Assembly: GCF_933775445.1 (NCBI RefSeq)
Contig: NC_065877.1
Coordinates: forward strand, 26,846,001-26,910,000
DNA: 64,000 bases
Source: Argentina anserina
Taxonomy: Eukaryota; Streptophyta; Magnoliopsida; Rosales; Rosaceae
Direction: 5' to 3'
Made by a program: the position numbers and the translations under genes
Notes under the pieces: model-generated
Seen by the model: the letters and a program-made list of their open reading frames with translations, nothing else
Told to the model about the DNA's origin: nothing
Database searches by the model: none
Shown: piece by piece, positions 1 through 12,001 of the stretch
How the letters are laid out: every line of letters starts with the position of its first letter
How positions within the stretch are numbered: position 1 is the stretch's first letter

Positions 1-496
1 GTTTGTATTAGAAGAACTAGAAGAAGCTTCCACAGGCTTTCTTGAACGGTTTCTGCCTCTGTGCATATGTCTCTCACAGTACTTGGAATCTGGGTATGCT
101 TCCTTTGAACACCTCCATTTTTTACCATCTGTTCTTCTGCACCTTCCTGGCTCTGGGTCTATCTTTCTGCCAAACCCCATATCATAGCAACCCCACCCAA
201 CTGTTTCAATTCAAATTAATTACACCCCCCAAAAGTTTAATCAGCAAAGTTAAAGAAAAAGAAAGACAGATTCAGACAAAATGAAGCAAAAACATACAAG
301 GGTGGTGAGGAAAGAGTCTGGAAGACATTGAGGAATCCAATCTTCTTTTAAAGGAGTAGACAAGATCAGTTGGGACGGGGACTCCAGAGACCATGTACTT
401 GAAGATGAGAGCTTGATGCTCAAGCTCCTGCCATTGAGTTGCTGTGAAAGGGTACCTGAAACTCCTTGCACTACTTGGATTTCCTCCACTCATCAT
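1..496 (-). CDS. GRF: Growth-regulating factor (GRF) transcription factor, 5' part (two exons, cut by window edge)
   Basis: Plant-specific nuclear transcription factor that works with GIF co-activators to promote cell proliferation in leaves and other organs. Exon 1 is 496-298. It starts at a double ATG and codes 66 residues with the QLQ domain (core [20 protein letters not shown]) and the typical VSGVPVP continuation. The intron has donor GTATGT at 297 and acceptor AG at 202-201. Exon 2 (200 to the edge) reads [18 protein letters not shown] and then the WRC domain with its basic stretch and Cys/His residues ([29 protein letters not shown]), followed by a Ser-rich linker. The split codon joins in frame. 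An upstream in-frame ATG at 742 was not chosen, because family members begin close to the QLQ domain. The C-terminal region lies outside the window, so the paralogue number cannot be given. Confidence 0.95.
28..48 (-). promoter_or_regulatory. miR396 target site in the GRF WRC exon
   Basis: The mRNA-sense strand codes RSRKPVE here and carries the conserved miR396 complementary site. The plus strand reads like miR396 itself, TTCCACAG then CTTTCTTGAAC, with one extra G between them that gives the known bulge. In GRFs this site mediates transcript cleavage and restricts expression to young tissue. Recognised from memory of the microRNA sequence. Confidence 0.93.
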
Positions 497-522
497 TTTT
501 GAAACTCCTTGCACTACTTGGA
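457..522. repeat. 23-bp direct repeat spanning the GRF start codon
   Basis: A 23-bp sequence at 457-479 is repeated at 500-522, a spacing of 43 bp. On the coding strand one copy lies in the 5' leader just upstream of the double ATG, and the other encodes codons 7-14 (PSSARSF region). It looks like a small tandem duplication that included the start codon. Confidence 0.85.
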
Positions 523-3204
523 AAACAAAGAGAGAACAACACCTCTGGGGATTTAAGAAGAAGAAGAGGGCTGATATCCGGTTTATTTTATGCATGGGTG
601 AGACTAAATGGCCTGATGACACTTGCCACTGCCATCTTTTTCTCTCTTTCTTTCTTTCTCTCTTCTGGTTGTGAGTTTGGCACTCACACTCTGCTCTTAT
701 TATCACTGCCATCTCTGGCGCTTCTCTGCTCCTGCTCTGCAACCCTCACATGAGCCTGGGCCCACTGATGACCTTTTCCAGGGCCCGACCTGTGCAGGTC
801 TTCTACAGTGGAGAGTGCAGGGACCCCCACGGGCACCGGCTAGCTGCTCTTTATTGCCGCTCATGTCTCTCAATCTGCAGACGACATCAATTTGAGTCGC
901 AACGTAAATATCATAATACAATAAGAAAGGAGATAGAGATTAAAAACAACAAAGAGGCATGGATACTTTCATTTGTTTGTGTTCTTTTCGATTTAAGTTG
1001 TTTGATTTTATGCACCGTCTGGTGTTGCTGGTCCACCCATATGATGATGGGGGCCTGGGAAAGAGTGCCTTGTCGATTATGTGGTGCAAATATTTATAGT
1101 GGGGAGGGCAAATCTGTTTTGTACATGTCATGAACTCAGTGGGAGACATAAGAGGCTAGCCCTGGCCAAGCTGGAGTCTTTGTTTTGCTTTCCAGTTTTT
1201 TGGTTTTTCTCTTCGGGTAAATTGCATGTTGCTCTCCACTTCATTAGTAACCATGCCTATCAATTTGTTGCAGTCGGCTCTTCGAACCGAAATTCAATGT
1301 TCTCTAATGAGTTCAGTCGCCTCCTAAGTCCTAACGGACCTTGTTCGCCCAAAAGGCCTAAAGGTTCACTTTCTTCTTGCTTATGCGGTTCTTCACAGCA
1401 AAAGTTCTTCATAGTTCATATCATATCCTATAATATTTTGGCGTTACTCAATAAATTATTACTTATATATTACTCTATTATGGAAGTTTTTAACTCCCAT
1501 TAGTAAGTTTGAGGCGACTAATTAGCAAAAGGTCATCGATCATTTGCATGCTCTCCGTTAAAGAAAACACATAATTCATGCACATGTAACTAAGTTTTTT
1601 GTGTCTAGTTAGGAGAGTCGACCTAACTCGTAAGTGCGCATAATGCATGCACAAATGAGATTGATTCCCAACATATTAGTTTACCCACTGAAATTCTTAC
1701 GACACGATAGTCTAAGAATTGAAAGATGTAATTTCAAAACCCTAACCTCCTAAACGAACCTAGTAATAAATAATAGTGAATTTGCACGTAAAATTACAAC
1801 ACTCCTAATTTTATGAACGTGTTGCATAAAATCTGAGTAACGTGCAAATTAAGTGAGATAGATAGCTACATGACGACAAGAATCTGAAACCTTCCCTTCT
1901 GAGTGAAGACTGTTGATGACCTGCAATTTCTCACTGCCCCAAGAACACATGGCGGACTTCTCTTTTATGGTGCCTGAGAAGCCTGATGAACCAAGTCAGC
2001 CTTCCATTGATGAATCCAATACTTCCCCAATTACTTCTCTTTGAACACACCTCTTTCCATATTAGTTCATAAGATCCTTGTTAAGATCTCTTGGCAGACT
2101 CGTTTCAGTCACCTGGGAACCATACTTTTCCGACCGCAACCAGGACTCTGTATAGTTCTGACTGCAACCATGACTCTGTAGAAGACATCATTGTCTACTT
2201 GATGGGTTTTGGCAACGATTTGTAGGAACACGATTATGATTCATTTAACTTTGACAATTCAATGTCTCGGATTTTGATCCAAATCTCACTTGGTTCATAG
2301 GATGTGGTTGTAAACTTGTAATGGTTCAATTCTATAGTTTTTACGGTTTTACCATCACCCATGTTCATGGATGTTATTCTATAATTTTCTTTTCTCAAAA
2401 CAATTTTTCAATTTAACAGTAAAACTTCGAAAATGCTGCATAATTCGTACAAAGGATGCCCTGTCCTCGTAAGTCTATAATTTTTTTTTAATAGAAATAG
2501 CATTGTAATTTTGCCTCAATACAGAAGAAAGTGTTTCATAATTATTACAAATATATATAATTGAGTGTGCTAAAATTTCGGATCAATAATTTTTAAAGAT
2601 TTTTTAGTTTTAAGAAGTCTCTTCTCTAAGGTTTCCGGCTTGATTCATACCAAGACTTGACACTTTTTACAGGAAAAAAAAGGTTGTAAACGAGTTAAAT
2701 TAAATTTGTAGGGATTGGCCAAATTAATATGATTCTTTATCATGCGTGTTTTTGAGAATCCTAACAGAAACCGAGTTTCATTTCGCGCAGTGTCATTGTG
2801 CAGTGTATTGTTTAGATAAGAAGGGGGAGGTTGGTCGCTTCCGTTTTCTTCTTGAATGCTTTGGCTATTTTATCTGAAGATTCGTAATTGCAATGCCGGA
2901 AAGATGGACTAACCAGACCAACCATAGGTCAACCATAAGTGGGGGCCGGGGTACACAGTTTTATGTGGTTGGTTGTTGAAGTTATACCAAGTCTTAATGT
3001 TAAATATAGTCATTTCTCATTTTTCTCCCATAAGACCTTACTTTTCAGGCTTTCCTGAATTCTCCAAATTACTTCGAAAGTATCTCACGGAGTGAGTGAG
3101 TGACTGTTCTATTCTCTCCTCTATATAGTTGCTAGCTATGTTTCTTCTTCCAGAAAAAGATGAATTAGTTTAAACAGTAGAATGATATTAACGTAATTTT
3201 ATTA
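523..3204. other. Upstream region and 5' leader of the GRF gene, no other gene seen
   Basis: The first few hundred bases upstream of the GRF start carry a pyrimidine tract on the plus strand (about 638-663; GA-rich in the mRNA sense), common in plant leaders. Farther out the sequence is AT-rich with short ORFs that match no family I know. Near-repeats (around 2,137 and 2,160) were noticed. No transposon ends were recognised. Confidence 0.4.
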
Positions 3205-4830
3205 GGGGGAGTGATATTTTAGATCTTAAAGGCCTTAATTTTATGTGTCAAGTCTAGTCACATAGACATCTTTTCCAAATCTATGTAATATCATTGTTTG
3301 GTAAAAAAACTATCAAATCATTTCCAAATCAAATGGTTATTACTTTTTTGTAAATATCTAATGGTTATAAATTATTCCCTACATTTGAATTTGTTTTTTT
3401 TTTCTCAATATATTTTTCTCAAATATTTATTCTTCAATTTTATTTTCTTCAATTTATAAAATAAAAAATAAACTCCCAAAAATAAAATCGTTTAAAAAAT
3501 ATTTACCTTTTTTAATACATATTTTTTCAAATATCGTCTATTAATAAAATAAAAATGAGAGTTGACACGTTGACCAGTTAAAATTTTAAATTACCTAAAT
3601 TGTCCAAAATTTATTAAATTCTAAAATCTATCCGGCTATGATTGGAAGAATATGATTGTAATTTATAATAAATAAAGGTGAAAAAAAGAATATAATGAAA
3701 AAAAGAAGAAGAAGAAAGCCATGATTCTACAATTTAGTCCAAAAATCCAAATGGGTAATAACTACCAATATGTTAAAAAGATATCTACCCAATATTAATT
3801 TTATTTGTTTTTCTACCATTTCTGTTAGAAAAAAAAACCCAAAATTGCACACACAGAGTGTGCAAATAAAATGATCAAATATGTGAATAATATAATATAT
3901 TGTGAATAGATATGAATATACATATATATATATATAATTCATCTAAAATATATATAATTTGAATATATATTTTCTACTAAATATATTATGTAATTCTAAC
4001 AAGATTCATATTGAAATTGTACATTATTTATGAAAATGTTTATTTCCTTGCATAGTTGCACTAGCTAATAAATTAAAAGAAACTCAAAAGATCTAAAAAT
4101 GGAAAGACAATATATTAAAATATTATTTAAATTTATGAGAATCTTGTAACTGATGAGATAAGAATATATCATTAATCAATCAAATTAAATCTATTAGATT
4201 AAGTGACTGAATTGATGTGCATGTTAATTTACATTGACAATAGTGATTTTAGGGTATCTTAAATGCATTATAATTTTAGGGTATAGTATTTTAACATATT
4301 TTCTTTCCATTTTTAGATCTTTTGACTTTCCTTTGATTTATTACCTAGTGCAACTATGCAAGAAAATAAAAAAATTCATAAATAATAAACAATTTCAATA
4401 TGAATTTTGTTAGAATTACACAAATAGTTGGTTTGAATTATATATTCAAACTATATATTTTGTAGATGAATTATATATATTTGTATATTCATATATATTG
4501 ACAATATATTATATTATTAATGTATTCGAATAAATATGCTTTCAAAAAAGGTATATATATAATTAAATCGAAGAAAAAAATTTGAAAAACAAATATTTGA
4601 GAAAATAATATATTGAGGAAAAAACAAATATCAAATGTAGGGAATAATTTATAACCATTAGATATTTAAAATAATAATAATAACCATTAGGTTTAGAAAT
4701 GATTTAATAGTTTTTTGACTGAAAAATGATATTGCATAGATTTATAAATGATATGATATGTATATATGACTAGACTTGACATATAAGATTAAGGCCTTTA
4801 AGGCTTAAAATATTAAGACCAACAATCATT
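3205..4830. repeat. Large fold-back (inverted repeat) element
   Basis: Two long AT-rich arms are inverted copies. The left arm begins near 3,208 (TTAAAGGCCTTAAT, then TCAAGTCTAGTCA), and its reverse complement ends near 4,830. Inner parts also pair: the GTGCAACTATGCAAG motif near 4,340 matches the complement near 4,055-4,070. The spacer is about 4,100-4,300. No coding capacity and no clean target duplication were seen, so the ends are approximate. Most likely an old MITE or fold-back element. A simple rearrangement product is the alternative. Confidence 0.7.
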
Positions 4831-5437
4831 TTCTTTTTATTTATAGATATAGTCTTATATATGGGTATTACATCAAAGATTCTAATAAATTTATGATAAA
4901 ATATCATTTATTTTCTAACTAAATTATACTAATTAGACCAAAATACTCTAAAAATATCCAGGTGAAGACATTTATTTGGATCATCGAGCAAAAAGACCAT
5001 TTTCTCTGTTGTCTCATGTATAGGACATAAAATTAAGGTTCTCAAAAATTTTCCCTTCCAGTTTCCGGAAACACTGGGAACCTGTCAAGTTATGTTAACC
5101 AAACACAGTCAACTTGTCAAATTTGCGAACCAAACTAGAGGAGTACGTAATGGAGTACAATCGTCAATTGATCGACTTGATCAAGTTTGGTATCAAGTAT
5201 CAACGAAGCGTTCTGGAATGGTCCCGAACTACTTTGGTCCAACTCTGTCGACGACAGGTGGCAGCAAGTCATTAGTCATAACAGATCGAACTAAAGATTG
5301 GAAGAGTTAGTACTGTTCATTTTAATTATTATTTAAAAATTAGTAAGTTTGGTTAAAAATATAGAGGAATAAAGTCATCTTAATCGAGGAGGGTAAGTTT
5401 TAAAGTGAGCAATTGAGTCAATCGCGAAACTGAGGAA

Positions 5438-5838
5438 TTGAATTGTAATTTGGGAGAAAAAGGCATTGTGTTCATCTGCGTGGGTGGACTGGTGATTGCA
5501 TCCACCAGCGTCCGCTACCATAACCTCTTCGACATGATGGTCGACGCCGTCATCTCCACCATGTCTATCCCGGTCGAAATGCCGTACCACATGCAGCTCG
5601 ATATGTCGTTGGAATCGCCGGAAATAGCAGATAACCCATGGAGAACTCGAAGCTACCGGTTGTCCTTTCTCCAATGATTGAGTTGTTCATAACCACGTCA
5701 ATTTTAAGCTTGATTCTTCTGGGTCTCACGCTATATCCATTCAGATCCAAATTCAAATCTTTTGTTGCCACCGATTGTTGTCTTGAGGCCTATACGGTAA
5801 CACATTATCTGCTATGCCGGATTTCTTGGAGAAGTTAA
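5438..5838 (+). other. Unidentified coding-looking fragment (two overlapping frames)
   Basis: Around 5,440-5,680 the sequence turns more GC-rich and reads as a peptide with a hydrophobic stretch (IVFICVGGLVIAST). From 5,638 an overlapping frame reads a second hydrophobic stretch (IELFITTSILSLILLGLTLY). The two could be one membrane-protein relic joined by a frameshift, or chance ORFs. I do not recognise a family. No start, splice or promoter signal supports a functional gene. Confidence 0.2.
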
Positions 5839-6557
5839 GGTAATCGCTTCAGCCTGCAATCTCCTTCTGGAGATCAAAATAAGAATGATAAGATATAATA
5901 ACCAACGAGGCACGTGCAATCCAACCTCCCATCGGTAAATATGATTCTTCACCGCGCGAACTGTATCGCTACAATGCTAACGGATACAAATGCTCGACAA
6001 CGTCAAACCACGATGGGGTTGGACCAGAGAAGAATGCTCCTAGTATCAACATCGATCCCGTTCTTAAACTCATGAAATGAGAAAAGAGTTTCCAATCATC
6101 ATATCAAAAATATGAACCTGTGAAGCTGTGCCCTAAGCTGATGTATACAAGTAATACAACTAGCTAGCTGGGAACAGTGGAATTCTGAGAAAAGGGTGTT
6201 GGTTTGCACACTTTGAAATGACTGATGAAGGAGTGCAGTTGCTCTATATCATGAGGGTAAGGAGGTACCGCATGAGTGCAGGGCAGTTGCAGGGTTGCAG
6301 CTTTGCTTTGGAGTAGGGAGCTAGTAATAAGCATCGTGTACGTGCTTCTGACATGATATTCCATTGCAACTGTTAAATATCAAATTTATATTTTTGCCCA
6401 GAAAAGTTCAATGGTCTTTCTTTGACCAGGAAAGTCCGCTACCGTTCTTATTTCCTTGAGCAGAAAATAACGAAAAAACAATATCCGGCCACGTACAACC
6501 CGGTCATTATTCATTACTCATTACTCATTGGGATTTGAAGTTAATAATTAATCTATG

Positions 6558-7645
6558 TGATGTGTTTTAAAATGTTACTCGCAAACGTACGAATCTATGG
6601 TAGCATAAAGATGTAAGAGCGAGGTCGAACCCATAAAGAATGTATGATATTAAGAAAAACTAATTAAATCTAAATTAATTTAACACTAACTTAATTGAAT
6701 GAAATTTGGTTATGAAGTAGCTCAAATTCTCCTCACTCTCCTCCTCCTTATTCTCATGAAACAACATCTATTTATAGGGAAACAAAGATCTTAACTCTAG
6801 CTCCATCTCCATGTGAATAAGACTTTCCTTATTTCAAAATTCTCAAGCTTGATGGCAATAAGTCTTCACTCTAGCTCCATCTTCATGTGAATATGATTTT
6901 TTCTCTTTCAAAATTCTCAAGCTTGATGACAATAAGTCTTCACTCTTCACTCTAGCTCCATCTCCATCTGAATATGACTTTCCCTCTTTCAAAATTCTCA
7001 AACTTGAAGACAATAAGTCTTCACTCTAACAACATCTCCATGTGAATATCACTTTCCCTCTTTTAAAGTTCTCAAACTTGATGGCAATAAGTCTTCACTC
7101 TAAATGCTTCCATACATCACTCCTCTCTTCATCAAATTTCATTTGCTCTCTCACTCTCAATTTCCATGTGGAAAAGACCAATGCTAAGAACACAATCTTT
7201 GAAATAGTAGAAAGTTAATTCATTCTTTCAAGCAAGCTTAAATGCATCATTCATGCTCTAGCTAGCTTCTATTTTTATGTATGTATCTATGATTCAAACA
7301 AGCAAAAGTAAATTCAATAATTGATGGCAAATGTAATATTTTCAATACTACACACTTAATGTAATGAGAATGCATTCCATCAATTGTAGGCTACACATGT
7401 TATGGGAACAAGAAGAATGTGGTGAACTTATATGCTTATTAAGATGGAAAAACATTCATGATAAATCAATTGCTCAATTTACCATATGAAAATAGATTAA
7501 TTGATTCAATATCTTTAATATTTTATTAATGTAAGACAAATACTTATAAGGACACAATACCAAACTGAATGACTCAAACTAATAAAAATAAGTCACTAAC
7601 AAATATAAATAAGGGAGAATAATAAGATATATAATGTGCTCATCA
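6558..7645 (-). repeat. 3' LTR of the Athila-like element (shortened)
   Basis: 1,088 bp against 1,659 bp for its partner. It lacks about 646 bp that the other LTR has between its GAAGTAGCT and CAAATTCTCC motifs (17,264-17,909). It contains about four tandem copies of a ~75-bp unit at 6,790-7,110 (key motif CTAGCTCCATCTCCATGTG), whereas the other LTR has three. Confidence 0.88.
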
Positions 7646-8150
7646 AATGCCCCCGAACCTTTATTTTGCTAGTCCTCGAGCAAAATAAAGAAACAGAACA
7701 CAAGTAACAACTTATTCACTAAGCTACAAGTATGTTAAGATAGAGGTTAGGATCTATTCATAATGTCTTAACTCAGGGTTTGTATCAATAAAGCCAACAC
7801 AAATACAACCTTTCATCTCAAAATTAAACTCAAGTCAAATTTCTTTTTGAAAATTTGCTTCGACTTCAAATCTCACAAAATGATATTCACTCAAAATTGA
7901 AACGCTCAGAGATATGGGTATGTATTTCACTCAGTTCATATGTGAGGAGAATAATTGTAAAGGAATGCAAACGCCTCACATATGTGTATCAAAAGAAATT
8001 GCTCTTTCTGAAAAATATGTAAAATTGATCTCATGAAAGGATATCAGTTACCATCTAGGTTGCACGGACACACCATTGTAGTGGCGTATCGTGTGTCCGA
8101 CACGGACACGCCCCAATACGCGTCGGACACGCGGACACGCACCAACTCAT

Positions 8151-8410
8151 AATAAAAGTGAAAGTGCTTATGGTGAGAATTGAACCTTGGTGATCCAAGG
8201 CACTCAACAACTCCTCAACCATTCCAACAGATTCCGTTTTTGTTATATTTATGCACACTTTAATATATATAAGGAGAGAAACTCGTGATAAAAATAAGAA
8301 TGCTTGTGGTGGGATTCGAACCTTGGTTATCCAAGGTACTTATCAAGTTCTTAGCCATTCTAACAAGTTATGTTTTCATTATTTTAATGCACACTTTGAC
8401 ATATATATAC
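8151..8410. repeat. Diverged two-copy tandem repeat of about 130 bp
   Basis: Two similar units (about 8,151-8,272 and 8,285-8,410) share a GTGGTGRGAATTGAACCTTGG-like stretch and an ATGCACACTTT tail. They lie between the left end of the hAT-type element and the fold-back MITE. The GATTCGAACC motif resembles a tRNA T-arm on the minus strand, but no tRNA fold is present. Confidence 0.6.
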
Positions 8411-8470
8411 ATCTAAAATTCTAAATACGTTCAAATTTATAAAATAATTTTTTAAATAAATATATATACA

Positions 8471-8870
8471 CAGTTCCTATCCAGAGTGAAGCTTCACTCT
8501 GAAATTACAGAGTGAAGTTCCAATTTTCACACTTTTCGGTCAAATGTTTTCACCATAAGTGATTCAATATTTAGGTATGCTATTCAAGATCATCTCTACA
8601 AAATTTCATCTAATTCAGACATCATTAAGGTATTGAAATTAGATTAAATCAATGAATGAATTAAAATTGTTCAACGTGAATCGTTCGTGTAAATCTCAAT
8701 TTTGAAAGTTCAAACCATTGTCAAATTGGATGAAATTTTGTAGAGATGATCTTAAATATCATACATAAATATTGAATCACTTATGGTGAAAAAATTTGAC
8801 CGAAAAGTGTGCCAAAATTGGAACTTCACTCTGTAATTTCAGAGTGAAGCTTCACTCTGGATAGAGACTG
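8471..8870. mobile_element. Palindromic fold-back MITE (copy 1)
   Basis: About 400 bp with long inverted arms of roughly 120 bp. Ends are CAGTTCCTATCCAGAG and (reverse complement) CAGTCTCTATCCAGAG, followed by GTGAAGCTTCACTCTG, itself a palindrome. Flanks are TA-rich, so the duplication length is ambiguous. A diverged copy lies at 46,579-46,976. Confidence 0.82.
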
Positions 8871-9005
8871 TATATATATATATATATATAATATTTAATT
8901 AACGTGTCCACCACGTGTCTGTGTCCAAAAAAATTTCTATATGCCGTATCTACGTATCAAATCGTGTCCAATACGGACACTCGTGTCCGTGTCCGTGCTA
9001 CTTAG

Positions 9006-10278
9006 GTTACCATTGAGAATGTCGAATCCCATACACCAGAGTTCCTTAATGTACCATATTCTGACCACATGTCTCCCAAGATCACAAAGACTTTATTGAC
9101 CCAAAAAAAATATAAGGCTAAGGTTAAGGCTAACAAAAAAAGGGAAATGATTTCAAAAATTTCTGAGAACTATGCAGTGGTCTTCACACATGAACAAGGT
9201 ACTGACTTTTATTTCCCAAACTTTCTGTAAATAAAATCGATTTTTTTCTTTTTCTTTTTTTTTTCTTTATGTTTTTATATGGTTTGGAAGAATAAGACTT
9301 TTTTTTCTTTCTCTTTTCTCTGTTTTTTTTTCCAGCTAATTGGAATACAACAAATGCTACAAAATAATCTCAACTCTGTCACAAGTTTTTAGAAAACAGG
9401 GTGATGGATGTTTATTTATTAGTAGATGGTAATCGGTACTCCTCAATTGGAGTAGGGAATGGTAAATGTGGTAACAAAGAAAATGCTATATTTAGGCTCA
9501 ATGGGCTTTCTAGCAGTTTTAATATTGAATGGGATGGCTAGAATGGCTCAAGCATATGTAACAAACATGGCCTTGATCATCTCTCTGGATTCATGTGTTC
9601 ATTAAGTCTCTCAAAAGAACTTAGGAGTAGTGACCCAAAATAGATGTTTTTCTCGGCAACTGATCAAATGAAATGAATAATGAGATCATCGACAAAAATA
9701 CGCACAAGAAATGATCAGAATAGTATATAACTCTCAAAAAAATGGGACAAGCTTAAATCTTACACGGGGTTTAAGTCTCCACTTATATTGATCTAGATTT
9801 TTAACTCAAATCTCACTCATCAACGTCAAGCGGTACCATGTGGCTCATACGAAAATATACCCCGAGTGCAAGAACTTACCAAATTGATTCTAATCTTCAA
9901 TAATTAACATACTATTTTATAACACACAACGAAGAACATACACTAATTTTTAATTTTTTTAAACATCAAAGAAAGACAACCAAACTCTCAAAATCACCCC
10001 ACCCCCCCCCCCCCCCCCGAAACCTAAATCTAACATTGTTCTCAATGTTATACAAGTAAAGCATAACAACATTAAATAAGATGGTGGAATGTTAAGAAAG
10101 ATAGTACCTTATTGATGCTTTTCCAATTTCTCTTTAAATGAATACAACAGTGAAACATAATTGAACATTTGTTAATTCACAGTTCAATAGAAATTACGAA
10201 AATCACACATGACTAACAAAAGACACTGAAAAAAATAAAACAAAACTATAACTATAAGAACATAAATCACCAGAAGTA
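9006..10278. other. Athila 3' non-coding region
   Basis: Sequence between the integrase end and the hAT insertion. No coding match was seen. It contains pyrimidine-rich tracts (9,240-9,335) and a run of 17 Cs at 10,002-10,018. Confidence 0.5.
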
Positions 10279-11880
10279 TCAATCCTGATAGACAGGATCA
10301 GTGAGGAGCACCTCTTCAATATCAGGAGTTTTCAACTCCAAAAATGGTTTCAACCTTTGACCATTAACTTTGAACACATCACCATTTTTTGGATTTTCGA
10401 TTTCAACGGCTCTATGAGGATAAACAGTACAAACAAGAAAATGACAAGTCCACCGAGATTTCAACTTACCAAGGAACATATGCAAACAAGAGTTATACTA
10501 GAGGACTTTCTGACAATGTGTAAATGTTTTCCTTAAAATGTTCTTGTCATGATTCACCTTCATTCGATCCTTGTACAATTTTGTAGAGTCGTAACTCGTA
10601 AGCATCCTTCCGAATTTCTTCCAATTCATTGAGTTGGAGCTTCCTGTGAGATCCCGCTTCATTGAGAGAAAAGTTCGAACGCTTGATGCCCCAATAAGCT
10701 CTATGTTCTAACTCAACAGGGAGATGACATGCCTTACCATACACAACTGGAAAAGGTGACATTCCTATAAGGGTTTTGAAAGCAGTACAATATGTCTACC
10801 ATGCATCAATAAGTTTCAAAGACCAATCTTTCCTAGTGGGGTTAACCATCTTCTCAAGAATGTGCTTAATTCCCTATTAGAGATTTCAACTTGACCGCCT
10901 GTCTGTGGGTGATATGGGGTTGCAACTCTATGTGTAATACAATATTGTTTCATCAAGTTCTCAAATGGCATATTACAAAAGTGTTTTCCTCCATCACTAA
11001 TGATCGCACGAGGGGTACCAAAACGAGAAAATATATTCTCTTTCAAAAATCATATCACAACCTTGTGATCATTTGTTTTGCATGCTAAAGCTTATACCCA
11101 CTTAGACACATAATCAACCGCAACAAAGATGTACAAGTTACCAAAAGAGTTAGGAAATGGTCCCGTAAAATCAATACCCCAAACATCAAAGAGTTCAACA
11201 ATAAGGATTGGGTTTAAGGGCATCATGTTTCTCATAGAAAGGCTTCCTAACTTTTGACAACGGTCACAGGCTTTGCAATACTCATGTCTATCGCGGAAAA
11301 TGGATGGCCAGTAGAATCCAGATTGTAGGATTTTGGCAACAATCTTTTTGGAATTAAAATGACCACCATATGCATGTTCATGACAAAAGGAGATGATGTT
11401 GGTTTGTTCATTTACAGGGACACATCTCATAATTATCTGATCGGGACAATACTTAAACAAGTAAGGGTCATCCCAAAAGAAGTGTTTTACCAAGGCTAAG
11501 AACTTTGATTTATCTTGTTTGCTACAATGAGATGGCATCTCACCAGTTGTAAGATAATTTACAATATCGGCATACCATGGCAAATGAGAAACATGCATAA
11601 GTTGCTCATCAGGAAAAGACTCAGTGATTGGGGAAAAGTCCTCACTAGACTTGACAATCAATCTAGACAAATGGTCAGCTACAAAATTCTTAGAACACTT
11701 TTTATCTTTGATCTCAATGTCAAACTCTTGTAGCAACATAATCCATCGGATTAGACGAGGTTTTGCATCCTTTTTAGACAAAAGATACTTCAATGCAGCA
11801 TGATCCGAAAAAATAATGACTTTAAATCCTAAGAGATAAGACCTAAACTTGTCTAGTGCAAAAACAACCGCCAATAACAC
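10279..11880 (-). pseudogene. Athila-like RNase H and integrase remnant
   Basis: From 11,880 downwards the translation shows the end of an RNase H domain (LLAVVFALDKFRSYLLG, SDHAALKYLL, FVADHLSRL). It continues into an integrase with an HHCC zinc-binding region (HAYGGHF, then CKACDRCQ) and a DDE core: D in VWGIDFTGPFP, D in IISDGGKHF near 10,990, and E in VEISNRE. The C-terminal part ([18 protein letters not shown] near 10,700 and FKVNGQRLKPFLE near 10,330) is the extension typical of this lineage. Frameshifts or stops break it at about 11,090, 10,815 and 10,500, so no functional enzyme can be made. Confidence 0.9.
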
Positions 11881-12001
11881 TTTTTCAGTGGTGGAGTAAT
11901 TTAGTTATGCATCAGTGAGAGTCTTACTAGAGTAGTATATGACATGGGGAAGTTTATTGATTTGATGTCCTAAGACAACACCTATGACATAATCAAATGC
12001 T

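Larger units (their letters stand above)
8055..9005. mobile_element. Non-autonomous hAT-type DNA transposon inside the Athila element
   Basis: Terminal inverted repeats CTAGGTTGCACGGACAC and (reverse complement of the right end) CTAAGTAGCACGGACAC are flanked by a perfect 8-bp duplication GTTACCAT (8,047-8,054 and 9,006-9,013). The ends are rich in GTGTCCG-type subterminal repeats. No transposase is present. An 8-bp duplication is typical of hAT. The 951 bp include a nested fold-back MITE and a diverged tandem duplication. Confidence 0.85.

Noticed and set aside
272..742. Longer GRF start at the upstream in-frame ATG (742)
   Set aside because: The extra 82 residues are low-complexity and Lys/Arg-rich from a GA tract, and family members start close to the QLQ domain. 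The double ATG at 496 fits.
8160..8340. tRNA-like motif (GATTCGAACC) on the minus strand
   Set aside because: No acceptor stem or anticodon arm can be formed. It is part of a repeated unit in the hAT-type element.
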